From: Scilla litardierei
Lineage: Eukaryota > Streptophyta > Magnoliopsida > Asparagales > Asparagaceae
Reading direction: 5' to 3'
Assembly: GCA_030789695.1 (NCBI GenBank)
Contig: CM061142.1
Span: 47,495,987 to 47,559,986 of the forward strand
Length of the DNA: 64,000 bases
A program made the translations under genes and the position numbers. Every line of letters starts with the position of its first letter. Within the stretch, counting starts at the first letter, position 1. Positions 9,079 through 20,574 of this stretch are shown here, piece by piece. The notes beneath the pieces were generated by a model. It worked only from the letters and a program-made list of their open reading frames with translations, did no database searches and was not told the origin of the DNA.

Positions 9079-11436
9079 TGTTGGACGCAACGATCTAGGA
9101 CCTTTGGTTTGATGATGACAAACGTGTGCAAACTATTTAACGTGCGTGCTAGTGTGTTTCAAGAATGGCAAAGTGGTAAATCCTCAAAGTGATGACTTAG
9201 TCAACCGGTGGAGGAATTGCTATCCACACAGCTAATGGACTTGGTCAAAGTGCTATACACAAGGCGATTTGACTTGGTCAATATGGAGGGAGATGGAATC
9301 TATTTAGGATTTGGCCAAATCAATTAGATATCTATTTCCAATTTCATATTCATTTTGAATTGCTAACAAATCCCAATTTGATCAAATCAAATCTTATATT
9401 TGAGGTGCAAAGTGATAGAACCAAATCTCTAATCACCTATTCAAAATAGGATTCCCCGTAACCGCATCACCCCATCATCACCCTATAAAAACCCATCCTC
9501 TAGGGTTGAAAAGAAGCGCGGCAATCAAATTAAGTTCGGCCAATTTTTCCAAGAGAGAAGTGCGCAAGTTTTTGGGGTTGACAAAGAGCTGCAAAAAAAA
9601 TATCAAGAAGGGTCGGACAAATAACCTAGCCTATCTGGTGCAACTAAAGAAAACCTAGAGGACAAGCCGCAAAGAGCCAATCCCAAGAGCCCATGCAATT
9701 TCTCCTTTAATAATATCAAAGAGCTCATTAATTTTTGAGATCTCCATTGGCAGCCGCACTTCCCAAAGGCCTCTTAATTCTCAGTGCAATGAAGTTTGAA
9801 GAGGTAAGATCTTTATTTTATTATTAATAAAAGCTGATACAATTTCTTTCTCTTTGCAGGGGAATCAACAAAGGCCTCTTGCCTAATTCTTTGGGAAAAG
9901 CAGCACAAGATCAAAATTTAAGAGAAGAGCCAAGGCCATTTAATTTCCCAATTGCTCTCCAGACAGCCGCATGTTATTGTTTTGCCCAGGCCGAAATTGT
10001 TGACAAAGGTTAAAATTGAGAGCTCAAGGTCATAAAGGCATCCACGTTTGCATTGGGGAACAAATTATATTAAATGCTCTTCCTCCAACACAAAGCATGT
10101 ACATATCCATGAGCTACTGCAGATTATAATGAAGAGGGAGCATTAATCCAGAGCCGAAAATTTTCTTTCAAGATCCACGCCGCACAAAACCTTGGTTGCA
10201 AAATTTGAGAGGACACATCATCTCCTAGCTTTGAAAATCTCAAGAGCCAATTAATTTTACACAGGCCGAACTCTTTTGCACCATCACGTGCACAAGGGAA
10301 CTAAAGAAAATACTTGGTTTGAATATTTTAATAGACGTACCTTTTTGGCTTGCAGGTTGCTATTTTTAGGTGATTAAAAAAATGTTCAAGAGTCCATTCG
10401 TTTTGTTTTTTTCTTATAGCCAAGTACTGGACATTTTCTTTAATCATCAAGACATGCACTAATATTTCTTAGTCTTGCATTGTGCCTTTTTTGTGGGTGT
10501 TCGGCCGCAAGCATTAAAAGGCGAGGCGCCCAACGGTTTATCAGAGAGCCGCACTTTATCTCTCTTTAATTCTCTAAGAGCATCAGGGAGCCAAATTCTT
10601 TTATTTGATTGGGTTTTGATTGATAGCCCAAAGTTTCAAGTGCACAGGATCTTATTTTTTTTGTTTTGTTTTTGCAGGCCGCAAGACAAAGAGGAGACCA
10701 GGCAAAGTTTTCTTTTATTCCAAATCAAACTCCAAGGCTGCAGAATTCTAATAGATGCATCTTGCAAATTCCTAAGAGACGTGCATCATTGTATTTTCTT
10801 TGAGAAATAGTGAAGAACTAAGTGTCGCAACTTTCAGTTTTTGGAAAGGCACAAGTCTCATCGAGGGTGGAGCAGAACTATTGAGGAGACATTGAGAGAC
10901 TACTACTACTTACCAGACGACATCTGGTCTGTGCTGATTGACGAAGACATCGCCACTACACGAACTGAGCCTCCTAAACTCTGTTCTTTATAATTTTGTG
11001 TTGTTGTGCTAGATCTTCGTAGGGGAAACTTTACCATTTTCGGGGACTATATTGGGACTTGTCTAGTTGGGACTAGACAAGTGGGACCCAGCTAGTTTGG
11101 GACTAGCTGGTAGAAAGCTTTGCTAGGATTGATAGTGAGAGGAAACACTGGGTGTGGGGTACTGAGAGTCTGGCGAGTGTAGAGGCGTAGAGGGTGCTCT
11201 GAGCGTGCTCTAACTTGTGACTTTGTACCTATTGCACTATTCAATCTAGTATTAGCTTTGGGGGCTGGAGTAGGTCGTTGGGACGACCGAACCACGGTAA
11301 ATCTGCTGTGTACTCTGTGTCTGTTTTGCATTACTTTGGTTGTGCTTTTAACTGCGTGCGATTTCTCGTGGGTTGCACGAGAATTTTTTTTATTAGCCTA
11401 TTCACCCCCCCTCTAGGCTAGGATCCAGATCCAACA
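9079..11436 (+). repeat. Element A 3' LTR
   Basis: This 2358-bp copy is collinear with 3455-5810 and ends CCAACA. Differences are scattered single substitutions and a few one-base indels. It keeps the TATA box (9484), the splice-like signals, most leader hexamers and both hairpins (about 11057-11110). Confidence 0.93.
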
Positions 11437-11441
11437 TGATG
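11437..11441. repeat. Target-site duplication of element A (right), TGATG
   Basis: This is an exact repeat of 3450-3454 immediately after the CCAACA end of the right LTR. Confidence 0.93.
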
Positions 11442-13262
11442 CTGCTGCTTGATCTTTACATTATTTTTGCTACTGTCAGCCCTTATTTATTTTTGTGTCC
11501 ATTTGTCTCTTCGGGGCCCTGTCATTGAATAGCTTGGGGTATGAACTTTTTGCACCACCTGTGTATATTCCATCATTTTGCATTTGCATATATTCCACCT
11601 GCATCATGACATCATTTGCATCATATGCCTGCTTGTTCATCTTTTTGCATCTTAGGCAGCATCTGCATTTCTTCTTTTATTTGCATAGTTTCACTTTTAT
11701 TTTATTATTTTCCTTTTATTTACCACCCGCCCAACCTAGCCTCATTTTGCCTTCTTGCAAGCGTGCTCTCAGCAGTGATGACACTGCTGTATTTAGCTTG
11801 GAAGATGATCGATATCGCTTTTATTTTTCATTTTTTCATTTTCTTTCATTATACACCTTTTTATTTTTATTTTCCACCACTTTTTCATCGTTCCATTTTT
11901 TTAGCATCATATTTTCCATGTTTGGTATGCTTGCATGCTTGCTTTTATTTCATTTCATTAGCCTTTCTCTTCCCATCCCTGCTAGATATATTCCGAATGA
12001 TGATATCTCTCTTAGCTTTAGTAGCTATCACGATTCTTATTACTTTTGCCATGCTATTTAGAGTATTTCAGTGTCTTACTATTCATATGCTTGCATATAA
12101 ATTTTGTTGACGATCTCTTTTTATGAATGCATGAAATGAATTGAAATTGAACGTATGCAATAGTATTTAGTATGCCTAAGTTGGATATGCACCCAGCTTC
12201 ACGCATTATTAGAATATCTGAAGCATCTGCCTTGATGTCTTATTCACTTCTTATTGCATGCCTGATATTATTATGTGCCTTACCGCATGACTCCATTATT
12301 TGTTGAAATGAATGAAAATATCCATGCTTGCTTATGAGTTTAGTTGGAGTATTATCTTATTGAACCATTGTGCACAGCTTATGAGTGAACTGAGTGATTA
12401 TATCATTTCTTTCTCTACATATCTTATTATTCTCTACATGTCACTTCGGTTCACCCCTTTGCAGCTACTTATACCGCATCTATTCCCAAAAATCCCAAAA
12501 GAAAACGTTAGCTTCAAAAAGCCTCTAACAGCCAAAAAGGAGCCTAAAATATATGTATATCCGATTGCTCCTACAAAAGGAAAAAAAAGAGTTCAAAAAA
12601 ACAAATTAAAAGAAAAGAAAATTATTTCTCCACTTTCATTATTTGGAGCTACACAAAAATACTTGAAAAAAAGCCACAAAAATTCCTTTATTATTCCTTG
12701 GATGTGATGCCTCAAGCTAAGCTTAGGGGGATGAATTCATTTGATTATACGAGTGAGTACGCCATTAGAGTGGAATTGTGCACATTTGAGGATATTTGAT
12801 AATGCTTAGACTTTGCGAAATACATTAGCTATGGAGATGTTTCATGATTTGAGATGAATATATGAATACCATGATCCTTATTCTATTCTCTATTGCATGC
12901 TTGGAATGACTTTTATATGCTTCATTTATTTCTATTGATTGAAAAGTGTGTCGCCAACACTGGTATATTGAACTCTATGAATTGCACAATGTGGATATGA
13001 ATTGATTGCATGATTTTAGAGAATCCATACCCTTCTTCTTAAATTCTTGCAAGTAATATATTTAGCTAAGATATGAAATTCTTATTAGCATGTGATCCAT
13101 CTTCGAAGTATTGTGATATGTCGCTATGGCTTGAGATCTGACCGAATACTCAAGCACTCCCCTCCATCTTCCATTTTTTTCTATTTTTTATTTTATTTTC
13201 ATCGCCCGTGAGCCTCGTATTCTTCTTCCTCGAGGATGAGTAAGAGGTAACCTTGGAGATTT
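11442..13262 (+). other. Athila-like 3' untranslated region
   Basis: After the env-like stop at 11450-11452 the DNA is T-rich and pyrimidine-rich, with repeated CTTGCAT/TGCATG words. The block CAAGCTAAGCTTAGGGGGATG at about 12713-12733 resembles the purine-rich motif found before the 3' LTR of plant Gypsy elements. A second purine-rich block (GAGGATGAGTAAGAGG) lies just before the LTR. Overlapping hydrophobic reading frames at 11495-12110 and one at 12312-12707 look like composition artefacts. Confidence 0.5.
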
Positions 13263-13635
13263 TGATGTGTCCATATTTTCCATGTTTTTATCGCATCATT
13301 TCATATCATATTCGCCTCCAAACTTCATATTTTCGTATATTATCGCGCTTCTAACGCCATATTCGAGTTTTGTATAGATTTTTAGATTTTCAAGAGTTTT
13401 GGAGCAAATTGGATCTATTTTGAGACATGAACACATCCGGCACGTCTGAGACGTCATTGTCAAGGCTCCATAGGAGTTCACCGAGGTATGGAAGAAGATT
13501 GAAGGTCATGAGGAGAAGAGAGCGAGAGAAAAGAGCCATGGCTTCAGCCCAGTTCAGTTTCCCAGGTAAATCCGTCGAGTAACATCAGCTACTCGGCTGA
13601 GCTGACATGCAGAAATCACACGGAAACGGCCTCAA

Positions 13636-13930
13636 CCTACTCGACCGAGCAGACAGCCAACTCGACCCGAGTTGCATCAAACAGAGTGAGATATTGAGCT
13701 TTTCTCCAAGGCACTGTAGCTCGACCAGCAGCAAAGCAACTCGACCGAGCAGTTCACCTACTAGACCCGAGTTGTCATTAAATAGAGCAGCATTTTGGAG
13801 GAAGTTCTGATTTACTGTAGCTCGACCAAGTAGAGGGGCTACTCGACCGAGTAGCATGTATAAGCCAAAAGCAGAGCAGCAGTAAGCGGAGCTTGAAGTA
13901 GACTCAACCGAGCAGGCATCTCTACTCGGT
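13636..13930 (+). repeat. CTCGACCGAG palindrome cluster in Athila LTR
   Basis: Repeated words around CTACTCGACCGAG(T/C)AG occur near 13639, 13738 and 13839-13854, with related half-sites (CTCGACC, CTCGGTCG) between them and near 13918-13934. The best copy, 13839-13854, has arms CTACTCG and CGAGTAG around AC. Confidence 0.65.
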
Positions 13931-14009
13931 CGATTAGCGCGATGCGTCCAGCAAGTTGCGGGCCCAAGTGCCCAAATTTTCTGAATTTTTTGTGGGGTCC
14001 CTACCCTTG

Positions 14010-14017
14010 TATATAAG
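14010..14017 (+). promoter_or_regulatory. TATA box of Athila LTR
   Basis: TATATAAG in the context CCTTGTATATAAGCGCG places a probable transcript start near 14040. Confidence 0.55.
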
Positions 14018-15014
14018 CGCGTTTCGGTAGGGGAGGTGGAGACATCAAGAGTGTTAGCCTATCTTTTAGTTTTAATTAGTATTTATAGATTTAGAGAGTT
14101 TTGTGCCGTCACTAATTTTGTGAAGAGAACGCTTGGATTTTATTGTTCTTTTGCACAAGGAAACTCTATTTTCTTAATTCTCTTTGGTTTGTTATTGCTC
14201 CATGACGTGTTGGTAACAATTCTCTAAACTTTCTATTGATTTTGATGTTTTCTATTGCCGTGATGAGTTCCTTTGCATCTATTGAATCTTTCTTTGCTAT
14301 TGCTATGATGAATGAGTAGCTCCATCTAGGGCTAATGGATTAGCCCATGGATCTTAGGATTTAGATGTAAAGTTAGGATTTTTAGGTTGCGTTGGTATAA
14401 AAGGGACGTATTTTGGTCGATCTTACAAAGTTTGTAGGAGATCTCGTGCTGAGATCATGCCCACAGTCGGTGGAATCGATTGGCTTAAGGAGTATCCAAT
14501 AAATTTAATTAGGGAGTTAGTGGATTCAATTAGGGCTCGTGACCATGTTCGGCTCGTGTCTTGATGGGATCCACCGATGAACTATTTTACTAATCGACGG
14601 CTATCGTCATTGCGTCAATGAGAGCCACCAAAATACATCGAAACTCTAACCCATGAGAGTGGCATGAGTTGAGATCATTCTGACCATGAGAGTGGCATGA
14701 ATATTACGATTCTTAATGCACGGATCATATGCGCTTGTCGCGAGCGCGGGGTTAATATGATAGGTTAGATTCATGGCGCTTAGATCCATGAATTCCACAT
14801 CTTAGATACGACAATCCCGAATAAAGCCAATACAACATAAGAGTCTTAACCTAGCATCGACATCCAAAAATTCTAGTGGTGAGTCCTAAAGCCCTAGTTT
14901 TTATTAATTAATCACAGTCCCAAACAAACAATTTATTGAAACTGACTGCTACCTAAATTCCGAGATTTGGAAATAGCCCGAGACAATAACATCACTACCC
15001 TCTCTGTGGGATCG

Positions 15015-15019
15015 ATAAT
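15015..15019. repeat. Target-site duplication of element B (left), ATAAT
   Basis: ATAAT directly precedes TGTAACGGC of the B 5' LTR and is repeated at 46826-46830 after GGGGCATGACA. Joining the flanks rebuilds a normal Athila LTR end. Confidence 0.88.
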
Positions 15020-15720
15020 TGTAACGGCTGCTTTCCGATCATTCGTATTTTTGCGCGTACTTTCCTCTTTCATACGCGTATTTTTCTTTGCCCTTTCTTC
15101 TATCTAGAATACGTGATGTTATATGTCGTTGTGACCGTATGGAAGAGTAGTTATTTGTGGGATTTTTAACGAATGTCATTTCACTGGTCGCTCTTCCACA
15201 AATCAGCTTTGAATGATGGGGTGTTTTAGCCTCTAGACTTCAATGCTTAGTTTTTATTTTTATTTTCATTCTTTGTAGGCTTAGCTCGTGACCGGACCCC
15301 CTACCCCCAAACCTCTCATCGCTACGATCGTCCCGGTATTTTTGGATAATTTTTTCGATAACCACGGTTACACTTATCCCCTAATCATTTTCATTCCCTA
15401 ACTAATCCTTAATCATTTTGAATTTCAAATGCTAATCAAATCTTAGGGAAATCTCATACGTATCATGAGATTTTATTCTCCCTCTATTTGGTACCCAAAA
15501 CTACACCCCCTCCTCTCACATACCCTCTCTCCTAGTCACCTAAGTTCAGTCCTTTTAACACCCAAATAGCAAATACTCTTCTCTTTTAAACAAACCCAAA
15601 ACCCTCACACTAGGACACGATTATAACCCACTCAGCCGCCATTTCCCTTCATTGTGCATGCTGCCTTCTCCCCGCCGCCGACACCACTAGCCACCCCCCA
15701 AGGTCCGGCCACCTCCCCTC

Positions 15721-15721
<1 letters not shown>

Positions 15722-15771
<50 letters not shown>

Positions 15772-15780
15772 CCCCCCCCC
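15722..15780 (+). repeat. (CT)n and C-run microsatellite in B 5' LTR
   Basis: About 23 CT units are followed by a run of C. The same position in the 3' LTR (about 44362-44468) has a much longer CT tract. Confidence 0.95.
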
Positions 15781-17127
15781 TCAAAATCCCCTAGAAAACC
15801 CACAAAAAAGCCAGGCCACCAGATTTTCCCAGCAGCTGCACCTGTCTTTGCACCGGCGCCGCCTCCCCTCCGACCTCCACCAGAGGTCGTCCCCACTGCC
15901 ATCCGACTCTACTTGATCCACTCTATCACCTGCAACCTTTCTCCTTTCCTTTCTTTCCCCTCTCTCCTCTCAAAACACCTCTCAAACCCATCAAAACCCA
16001 GATTTAGACAGATCTGTCCACCGCCGGAAAACACCCACGCCCACCGCCGTCCGGCCACTGCCGACGACCACCCTACCACCTTCCGACTCCCCTTCAACCC
16101 ATCTACATACTGCACCCCCCTTTGCCACCTCCTCAAGCTGCGGTATCTTTGTAGCTAACCCAAACGCCCGATATATTCAAATCTGTCCTCTTCTTCACAA
16201 AACAGCCGGTTCATCGCCGCCGGCCATTGCTCCGGCCATCCCTCAGGTCGAGAAACCCACCATCGACCTCCTTCAATCCCCGACAGCCCCCTTGTTCCTA
16301 GGAGTGAACTCACATCGCTGATCTCGCGTGTGTTCCCCCGACGTTGCCGCCACCGTGTAGATCCGTTGTGCTACCCACAACTGGAGAGATCTGACGCCTT
16401 ACTCGCTGTTTGCGCCATCTGCTCGCTGTCTGTGCATGTCTAGCTGCACTACCCATGGCCCAGATGTTACTGATGATTCAGATCTATCGCTGTTCAGACC
16501 CGACGTCCGATCTACGTTCAAACGCCGAAAAGGTTAGCCCCCTAATGCGTAGTAAGAACCCACATCGTAGCGAATCTAAAACCTAATCTAAAAGTCATCA
16601 ACGATAACTAAGTTTACATTTCTGCTCCTTTAAAACGTTGTTCAACCTTAGACATCGACGAACGGACCTGAATATCTGTGCACATAGGATAGTCGTCGAT
16701 TAGGCGAAACGAATCAAAAATCGTGACTTCGAACTATTAGGGTAGCCTCGTTGAACTTAGAAACATACCATAATAGGATTGATGAAAAACACGATCTGAC
16801 ATCGTCGTTGTCCCGTTTCAGACGGACCCTTGTCGACGTGTCGCTTCGACGAGACGCACCGGACCGACGACGCACTCGCTACCGTAGGCAAGTGTTTCTC
16901 ACTATTGTACTTTTGACCACGTTTAGGCCATCTTTCCTTAAAATGTAAAAGTACGACTAAAGAGAACCGGACGTGAAATGATAACGTTCGGGACCCCCAT
17001 TGACAGCTTAAACTTGACGATAAAGTCTAAGCACAAACAACAACAACAACTGACACCCTAAGTTCTATCTGTGTGTGCATGCGTGTGGACCCCTAGAATG
17101 AACAACTCCTTACAAATTGTCACGTCA

Positions 17128-17345
17128 TGCAATGTTACAAAAAGCCAACTGGCGTTTCAGATGCTCTCCAAGCGAGAGTGATCTTTGTGTTACAAAAAGC
17201 CTACGGGCGTTTCAGATGCTCTCCAAGCGATAGTGATCTCCGTGTTACAAAAAGCCTACGGGCGTTTCAGATGCTCTCCAAGCGAGGGTGAGCTCCGTGT
17301 TGCAAAAAGCCTCCGGGCATTTCAGATGCTCTCCAAGCGAGAAAA
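17128..17345 (+). repeat. 55-bp tandem repeats at the end of B 5' LTR
   Basis: Four units of a 55-bp repeat share the words GTTACAAAAAGCC, GGGCGTTTCAGATG and CTCTCCAAGCGAGAG. The 3' LTR carries three units (45827-45990). The last unit here ends at the junction with element C. Confidence 0.88.
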
Positions 17346-18001
17346 CGGCGGTCCCCACGGCGACACACTAGGATTGATGTAACCCTTCTGCAAAAGCTCA
17401 TCCAGCTGCCTACGCAACTCCTCCAACTCAGCTGGAGCCATACGATACGGCGCCTTCGAAATAGGCTGCACTCCCGAAATAAGATTGATCGAAAACTCGA
17501 GGGCTCAATCGGGCGGCAGTCCAGACATCTCCTCGGGGAAGATGTCGTCGAATTCATGCACCACAGCTGGTCTACTCTGCTCCATCTGCATAACAACGAG
17601 CTCCACCGGTCTGGACCGAAATCTGACAGGGCCAAGTGAATTGCTACCCCGACTGAACTCAAACACTGGATGTCATGGGATCTCGAACACCACCTTCTTC
17701 CTCCGATAATCGATCGTAGCATAGAAACTCGCTAGCCAATCCATCCCAAGAACGGCGTCATACTTGATGATGTCGTGGACAATAAAATCAGCGTAAAGCT
17801 CATGTCCACAGACCACCAAAGGGCAAGAATTGCAACCACGATGCACCGAGATCACGCCATTTCCTGTAACGATGTTCCAACTCCTGAGAAGAGGGGATGT
17901 CGTCAAGGAATGCTTCTCCATGAAGCTCCGGGATATAATGCACATCGATGCACCAGAGTCAAAGAGGACTCATGCAGGAAATGTGCAAACCAAAATCACA
18001 C
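17346..18001 (-). pseudogene. pol: Element C copy 1: protease and start of reverse transcriptase, truncated
   Basis: The coding region continues from the 116-bp intron acceptor at 18002. It encodes the aspartic protease part, parallel to the DSGAS block at 37820-37900 in copy 2, then the RT N-terminus up to an INPSVSPWG block, where it ends at the junction with B. In-frame stops include the TGA just after VVFEIP and another in the LPPD block. Protease would cut the polyprotein in the particle; this copy cannot. Confidence 0.8.
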
Positions 18002-18117
18002 CTAACAGCCAATCTAACAATCAACCCCTATTCTAACAAACAATCATATGCAATCAACCAAACACAAGCTAACAACCAGAACTAACTAAGAAAGGAAACA
18101 ACTAGACAGAGGGTTAC
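18002..18117 (-). other. Predicted intron between gag and protease (C copy 1)
   Basis: On the minus strand, exon GCAG is followed by donor GTAACCC (first base 18117), and the acceptor TGTTAG ends at 18002. The length is 116 bp, the same as copy 2. Removing it joins the MTAVE..EVIAG end of gag to the GVILV start of protease in frame (phase 1). Confidence 0.65.
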
Positions 18118-18801
18118 CTGCGATAACCTCATCTACAGCCTCGCTCTCCACTGCAGTCATCAGGAAAGCCTGCCTCCTCGGCTGAACAGCCTGCTGAAAC
18201 GACTGCTTCTGTGGAATGAGAGGCACTCCACATCCAGCAGGTACAGATGCTCTCTGCTGCAACGGCTGGGCTACAACTGGTCCCCTCTGTAGCAGTGCTC
18301 CATTAGGTCCTCTCCTCATCTGGTTCGCATGCTGACAATCCTTCGCTACATGAGTAGCATCTTCACAGATCAGGCATTGCCCCAGAAATCTCCTGCACTG
18401 CTCCTTAATGTGGCCAGTCTTGCCGCAGAAATGGCAAGTCTTCTGAGTAGGCCCTCGTGGCCTCTTGAACTACACTGGCTGATTAGGCTTGAACCCAGGC
18501 CTAACCACTCCTCTGACCTACTCTATAGGCCTCTTCCCAGCTCTAGAAGTCTGTCCTCTCTTCTGCCTCGCAATCAGCTCCTATCTCCTAGCAGCTACCA
18601 GTAACTTCTGATACGACTCCAGATCTGACGAAGACATCAGGCTCTGCAAGTCTAGGGAAAGGCCCTGCAGAAACCTCTGAGCCTTCTCCTCAGCATCCTC
18701 CACCATCTTCGGTGCAAAACGACTCAGCCTGGTGAACTCCTGATGGTACTGGTCCACCGTCAGATTTCCCTGCTTCAGCTCAATGAATCGCTGCAACATC
18801 T
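18118..18801 (-). pseudogene. gag: Element C copy 1: C-terminal half of gag (split by D)
   Basis: The minus-strand reading resumes after the D insertion at the LQRFIELKQGN block and covers the end of the Retrotrans_gag domain. It then has two zinc knuckles: the first intact (CHFCGKTGHIKEQC), the second CLICEDATHVAKDC. A Gln/Pro-rich linker and the last exon before the intron follow. In-frame stops occur in the linker and near the GKRPIE block. The N-terminal half is at 31011-31443. Confidence 0.82.
18797..18801. repeat. Target-site duplication of element D (left), CATCT
   Basis: CATCT precedes TGTTGAG of the D 5' LTR and is repeated at 31006-31010. The uninterrupted site is present in C copy 2 near 38675-38690. 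Confidence 0.96.
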
Positions 18802-19229
18802 TGTTGAGTATTGGACTCCCCGGATTTGGTTTTAGATGACAAACAAACATAAATATATCATGAACTAACTCTTTGTGAGCACAGTTATGGAGATCATCGC
18901 CAAAGTCATATGAACATCCAAAGCGACGTCTCGAGACTTCTCAAAGCGTGTGATCGTATGCCTAAAACTTCGTTGAAGCTTATGGACCATTATTGAAGTC
19001 ATGAAGATTCGATTGAAGCTTTTGAAGACGGTTCGTCAAGTTTTATTTATAGTCTTTTAGCTTCGTTCCGTAGAATGTTAAGCCTTGAGCAGGTCTTACG
19101 TTTTAATCTTCATAACGCTCATATCTTAGAGCTAGGATCTTAGTAGAAGTCCATACGAACTTTCCCGAAGCTTCACGCTTCGATTCGTGACTTCTTGTGC
19201 ATGTTAGTTGGTTCAAGAAGAAGAACCAA

Positions 19230-19707
19230 CCGACTAGATGGTGATCTAGTCGGTCAGCAAAGCTTCTTGAACCAACTAGTTTGCCTCCTTCAATTCTAAG
19301 CTCTTTACTGTTTACAGTTAGTCGGTCTACGTTGACTCACCGACCGACTAATTGATGAACTAGTCGGTCAGTGATCCTTCTTAGACCGACTAGTTGAGCT
19401 TTCCCTGTACATGCCAAGTTACTGTTTATCGTTAGTGGGTCTATGTACATTTGGCGACTGACTAGTTGATGAACTAGTCGGTCAACATTTGTTCTTGGAC
19501 CGACTAATTCAATTTGTACTCAGACTATTTGTTTTATCTCTTAGTCGGTCTAAGTTCACTCACCGACCGACTAGTTTTGAAACTAGTCGGTTGGCAAGTC
19601 TTCTTGGACCGACTAGTTCTTTTAGTCTGAACTTCATCTATTCACTGTTCACCTCTTAGTCGGTTCATGTTGATTCACCGACCGACTAGTTGATGAACTA
19701 GTCGGTC
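19230..19707 (+). repeat. Five palindromes (GACCGACTAG / CTAGTCGGTC) in D U3
   Basis: Inverted repeats with arms GACCGACTAG and CTAGTCGGTC and a loop of a few bases lie at 19230-19253, 19343-19370, 19456-19483, 19565-19592 and 19680-19707. Each is followed by an extra half-site, so the whole is a tandem array of about 115-bp units upstream of the TATA box. The 3' LTR has the same array (about 29698-30175). Confidence 0.9.
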
Positions 19708-19797
19708 AGTGGTCCTTCTTTGACCGACTAGTTTGCTTCAGAATAGAGCCGTTGGAGCATTAAATGCCACGATTTTTGTTCTCTCTTTCCTCTATCC

Positions 19798-19805
19798 TAT
19801 ATATA
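19798..19805 (+). promoter_or_regulatory. TATA box of D 5' LTR
   Basis: TATATATA in TCCTATATATACTTGG lies downstream of the palindrome array. The matching site in the 3' LTR is 30264-30271. Confidence 0.7.
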
Positions 19806-20548
19806 CTTGGAGTGCTGCATTCATTGCACTCAAGGCTGATATTAAGAGAAGTTTAAAGATCAAAAGAGAAGCATTCAATCTCATTCAAAGCTCATTCATT
19901 TCTCATCTTGAATCTCTCCCTCACTCTTATTTCAAAAGAGAGATTCATTGATTGTGAGCCTTCCAAGCCAAGTGCTTGATCCAAGGTCACCAACAACCTC
20001 ATAGCTCTCCATCACTGATCTACATCTTGGAGCTAAGGTTTGGTGCCTTCCTCTTCCCCAAAATCCGTTTTGTCCTAAATCGTAAGTTTACTCAAGGCAT
20101 AGGATTTTGTCGGTAAGCAATTTCGTATTTCATTTACTTTCATATTGTAAGTGTTTTACTCTCGGTTGTGAGAGTTTGTTTATGATCCCGGGTTGTGGGA
20201 GTCACAATTTCATTTGTGTATGATTTGACTTTGTAGAGGTTTTTTACAAGTATTTCATAGTGCAAATTTGAGTTAGAAGTTTCTAACTCAAGTATCCGGA
20301 GGGGATCCGGGTGGTTGGGACGTAGGATCACCGGGAACAAGTCGGGGAGACTTGGGTGGATCCGAACCCGTTATATTGCTTGTTTGCGATTGTCTTCTTT
20401 GTTGTCTAATATTTACATTTCCGCATTTCCGCATTGATTGGTAGAGTTTGCAAGATAATTGGGAATTATCTTCTTAATTATTTTAAAGTACTATTCACCC
20501 CCCCCCCCCCTCTAGTACTTGTGCAGCAGCTACGTAGGGCATTACATT

Positions 20549-20561
20549 TGGTATCAGAGCC
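20549..20561 (+). promoter_or_regulatory. Primer binding site of element D
   Basis: TGGTATCAGAGCC lies two bases after the 5' LTR end and is complementary to the 3' end of plant initiator methionine tRNA. Confidence 0.93.
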
Positions 20562-20574
20562 AAGTCTATAGCTA

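Larger units (their letters stand above)
3455..11436 (+). mobile_element. Element A: gag-only Sirevirus-type Copia retrotransposon
   Basis: This is a complete non-autonomous element: LTR 3455-5810, internal region 5811-9078, LTR 9079-11436, flanked by TGATG at 3450-3454 and 11437-11441. LTRs start TGTTGGA and end CCAACA. The primer site is TGGTATCAGAGCC, and six AAGGGGGAG tracts precede the 3' LTR, a Sirevirus trait. The only gene is gag; protease, integrase, reverse transcriptase and RNase H are absent, and nothing between 7726 and 9078 looks like pol. It matches the class known as terminal-repeat retrotransposons with GAG. The LTRs differ by roughly 30 substitutions by eye (about 1.3%), so insertion was recent. 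Mobility would need enzymes from another Sirevirus. Confidence 0.93.
13263..15014 (+). repeat. Athila-like 3' LTR, first part (interrupted by element B)
   Basis: The LTR starts TGATGTGTCCATATTTTCC, a common start for this lineage. It has a TATA box at 14010 and ends, before B, in the GTGGGATCG block typical of Athila LTR ends. The U3 part (13570-13930) has repeated CTCGACCGAG palindromes. The remainder is at 46831-46888, giving about 1.8 kb in total. Confidence 0.65.
15020..17345 (+). repeat. Element B 5' LTR, truncated
   Basis: This is collinear with 43726 to about 45990, but the last ~830 bp of the LTR are missing. It contains a (CT)n run at 15722-15767 and four copies of a 55-bp repeat before the break. 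It also carries about 40 bp near 15270-15310 that the 3' LTR lacks. Scattered substitutions make this pair visibly more divergent than the A and D pairs. Confidence 0.88.
18802..20546 (+). repeat. Element D 5' LTR
   Basis: This 1745-bp LTR starts TGTTGAGTATTGG and ends GGGCATTACA. U3 carries five palindromes in a repeat of about 115 bp, the TATA box is at 19798, and a C-rich run lies near 20498-20510. The 3' LTR has fewer C in that run. Confidence 0.95.

Noticed and set aside
11495..12110. Two overlapping hydrophobic frames of 164-188 codons
   Set aside because: They lie in T-rich noncoding Athila DNA, overlap each other in different frames and have only Phe/Leu/Ser/Tyr-rich composition.
12312..12707. 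131-codon frame in the Athila 3' region
   Set aside because: Lys-rich end and Leu/Ile-rich start follow from AT-rich DNA; no family features.
18581..18850. 89-codon minus-strand frame running from D LTR into C gag
   Set aside because: Its first codons are read from the D LTR; the fusion is an accident of the nested insertion.
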